Source: DUNY01 sp964520055
Lineage (GTDB): Bacteria; Bacillota; Thermosediminibacteria; Thermosediminibacterales; Tepidanaerobacteraceae
NCBI GenBank assembly: GCA_964520055.1
Contig: CAZFME010000117.1
Location: 1 to 6,407 of the forward strand
Length of the DNA stretch: 6,407 nt
Direction: 5' to 3'
Position 1 is the stretch's first letter; each line of letters starts with the position of its first letter. The position numbers and the translations under genes were made by a program. This document shows positions 6,001-6,407 of this stretch, in pieces. Below the pieces are notes generated by a model. The model was not told where the DNA came from, ran no database searches, and saw only the letters and a program-made list of their open reading frames with translations.

Positions 6001-6407
6001 ATAGGTCTTTTCGGTTTTATAAAACCACTGAACCTATCCACAATCTCATAGTTAAGGATTTTCACAGCACCGATTTCTATAATCTCATCATCATCAAAGC
6101 AAAGTCCCGTTGTTTCAATATCTACAACTACAAAAGTTACATCTTTTATAGGTTTATCAGGAGGTAATATCATTACAGGACTCTCATCATCAAATATATA
6201 TGCTTCAAGACCATAAATAGGTTTTATGCCAATTTTTTTTGAAGCCTTATATATTTCTGGGAAAGCTTGCAATACACCGTGATCTGTAAAGGCAACAGTT
6301 TTATGTCCCCATTTTTTAGCTATTTTAAGCACTTCTGTGGGTGAACATAGGGCGTCCAAAGAACTGTATCGCGTATGTAAGTGTAACTCCACCCTTTTTT
6401 CTGGATT
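3075..6407 (-). CDS. polC: DNA polymerase III PolC-type catalytic subunit (5' end outside window)
   Basis: PolC is the essential replicative DNA polymerase of Bacillota, with built-in 3'-5' proofreading. The frame is open at the right edge (first residues NPEKRVELHLHT), so the N-terminal domain and OB fold, roughly 300 residues, lie outside; about 1110 codons are visible. In order, numbered from the first visible residue: PHP part 1 (about 6-80, HLHT at 9-12, TDH at 41-43, GLEAY); DEDDh exonuclease inserted in the PHP (about 90-255: DIETTG with D96 and E98, HNAEFD with D181, HHRAVDDA with H234 and D239); PHP part 2 (about 275-420, SGC C332, GDVH D406 and H408); C4 zinc site (C580, C583, C605, C608); palm catalytic acids in PDIDLNFSGEYQ (D634, D636) and KLDLLGHDD (D759); a helix-hairpin-helix region (GLQGLGITAAQNI); and the C-terminal clamp-binding motif QLSLF. 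A 10-N gap interrupts it at 3349-3358 without breaking the frame. Confidence 0.98.
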   Translation of the reverse strand, partial: NPEKRVELHLHTRYSSLDALCSPTEVLKIAKKWGHKTVAFTDHGVLQAFPEIYKASKKIGIKPIYGLEAYIFDDESPVMILPPDKPIKDVTFVVVDIETTGLCFDDDEIIEIGAVKILNYEIVDRFSGFIKPKRPIPTNIINLTGITNETVKSAPPIERVLPAFMEFLDDGVFVAHNAEFDAGFIRREASRLGISFDNKILDTLALSRIVFFKLKNHRLNTLAKELNIKMGSHHRAVDDANTDALILQELLIRVNEAGISNLSQINDIYKSRKGVTNLSSYHATILVKNSTGLRNLYKLVSAAHLEYYYRHPRIPKSLLQAHREGLLVGSGCQAGELFQSLLHFSSHEKIEKILDFYDFLEIQPLHNNAFLIDSELVSGMERLRELNRKIYSLGKDLKKPVVMTGDVHFANPEDEIFRKILLNAQRFQDADKESKLYFRTTNEMLNECEYLGADIADEVVIKNPNIIADEVEKDVKPFPDELYPPKIHGAEQEIIDMTYQQARALYGDKLPSIVESRIQRELDSIVNNGYAVIYLIAHKLVKKSIEDGYLVGSRGSVGSSLVATMCKITEVNPLPAHYLCLKCRTAIFEKGREGIVGPDLPDKDCPKCGSPMNKEGFNIPFEVFMGFEGDKVPDIDLNFSGEYQSSAHKYTEELFGKHHVFRAGTISTVAQKTAFGFVKSYLEEKRMDVPSIEVNRLAAGITGVKRTTGQHPGGLIVVPKDKQIYEFTPIQHPADDKRSGVITTHFEYHSISDRLLKLDLLGHDDPTVIKMLEEETGINAREIPLDDTKTMELFSSLKSLNLDSKALGTTVGTLGVPEFGTRFVRQMLEDTRPTSFSELVRISGLSHGTDVWLNNAQDIIKNNIVTLKDVIATRDDIMIYLINKGINPKTAFSIMEDVRRGGGLRPEHENLLMKNNRVDSWFIESCKKIKYLFPKAHAVAYVVMAFRIAYFKVHYPEAFYATYFTVRADDFDAELILQGPKKIKAVMIEIEQKDKEASAKEKNLFTILEVAGEMYMXXXXRGIQFVPIDLYKSDVKRFKITKDGILPPISGLQGLGITAAQNIIKERNKGKFTSIEDLQRRTRITKNVVQILRRNGILRDLQETDQLSLF
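3349..3358. other. 10-N assembly gap inside polC
   Basis: Ten undetermined bases lie in the polC C-terminal region, between GEMYM and RGIQF. Both flanks, read on the minus strand, carry GA next to the gap (TACATGA before, GAGGGGT after). Merging them on that GA gives TACATGAGGGGT, which keeps the frame and joins M directly to RG. The Ns therefore look like a fixed-size placeholder, not ten real bases. Confidence 0.9.

Noticed and set aside
5880..6167. Plus-strand 95-codon frame opposite the polC exonuclease domain
   Set aside because: Shadow of the conserved exonuclease frame; aromatic-rich and repetitive with no recognisable domain.

Overview
This window looks like a piece of an AT-rich Bacillota chromosome, most likely Clostridia-like, and it is probably metagenomic or draft because it contains a 10-N scaffold gap. 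The evidence is a PolC-type (Gram-positive) replicative polymerase directly upstream of rimP-nusA-ylxR-ylxQ-infB, a gene order typical of Bacillota. Genus and species cannot be resolved from the sequence alone.

Every real gene lies on the minus strand, so transcription runs from high to low coordinates. From the right edge: polC (5' end outside the window; stop at 3075); a 200-base intergenic region with a good extended -10 promoter and a hairpin followed by an interrupted T-tract; rimP (2404-2874); nusA (1331-2401); ylxR/rnpM (1075-1341); ylxQ (734-1078); and the first 252 codons of infB (1-756, cut by the left edge). From rimP on the genes are separated by 2 bases or overlap (11, 4 and 23 bases), so they look like one translationally coupled operon. 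Three of the five operon genes (rimP GTG, ylxR GTG, infB TTG) are best read from non-ATG starts.

The genes form a core information-processing cluster: PolC replicates the chromosome, RimP matures the 30S subunit, NusA controls pausing and termination, YlxR and YlxQ are small RNA-binding proteins, and IF2 starts translation. No accessory system, mobile element, CRISPR array, tRNA or rRNA gene is visible. I do not see a new biological system here. The points that merit a second look are the rimP leader, which fits NusA-dependent attenuation and has possible competing pairings; the unusual G-rich ribosome binding site and TTG start of infB; a complete-looking set of PHP metal ligands in PolC; and the N gap, which the reading frame suggests is an assembly artefact.
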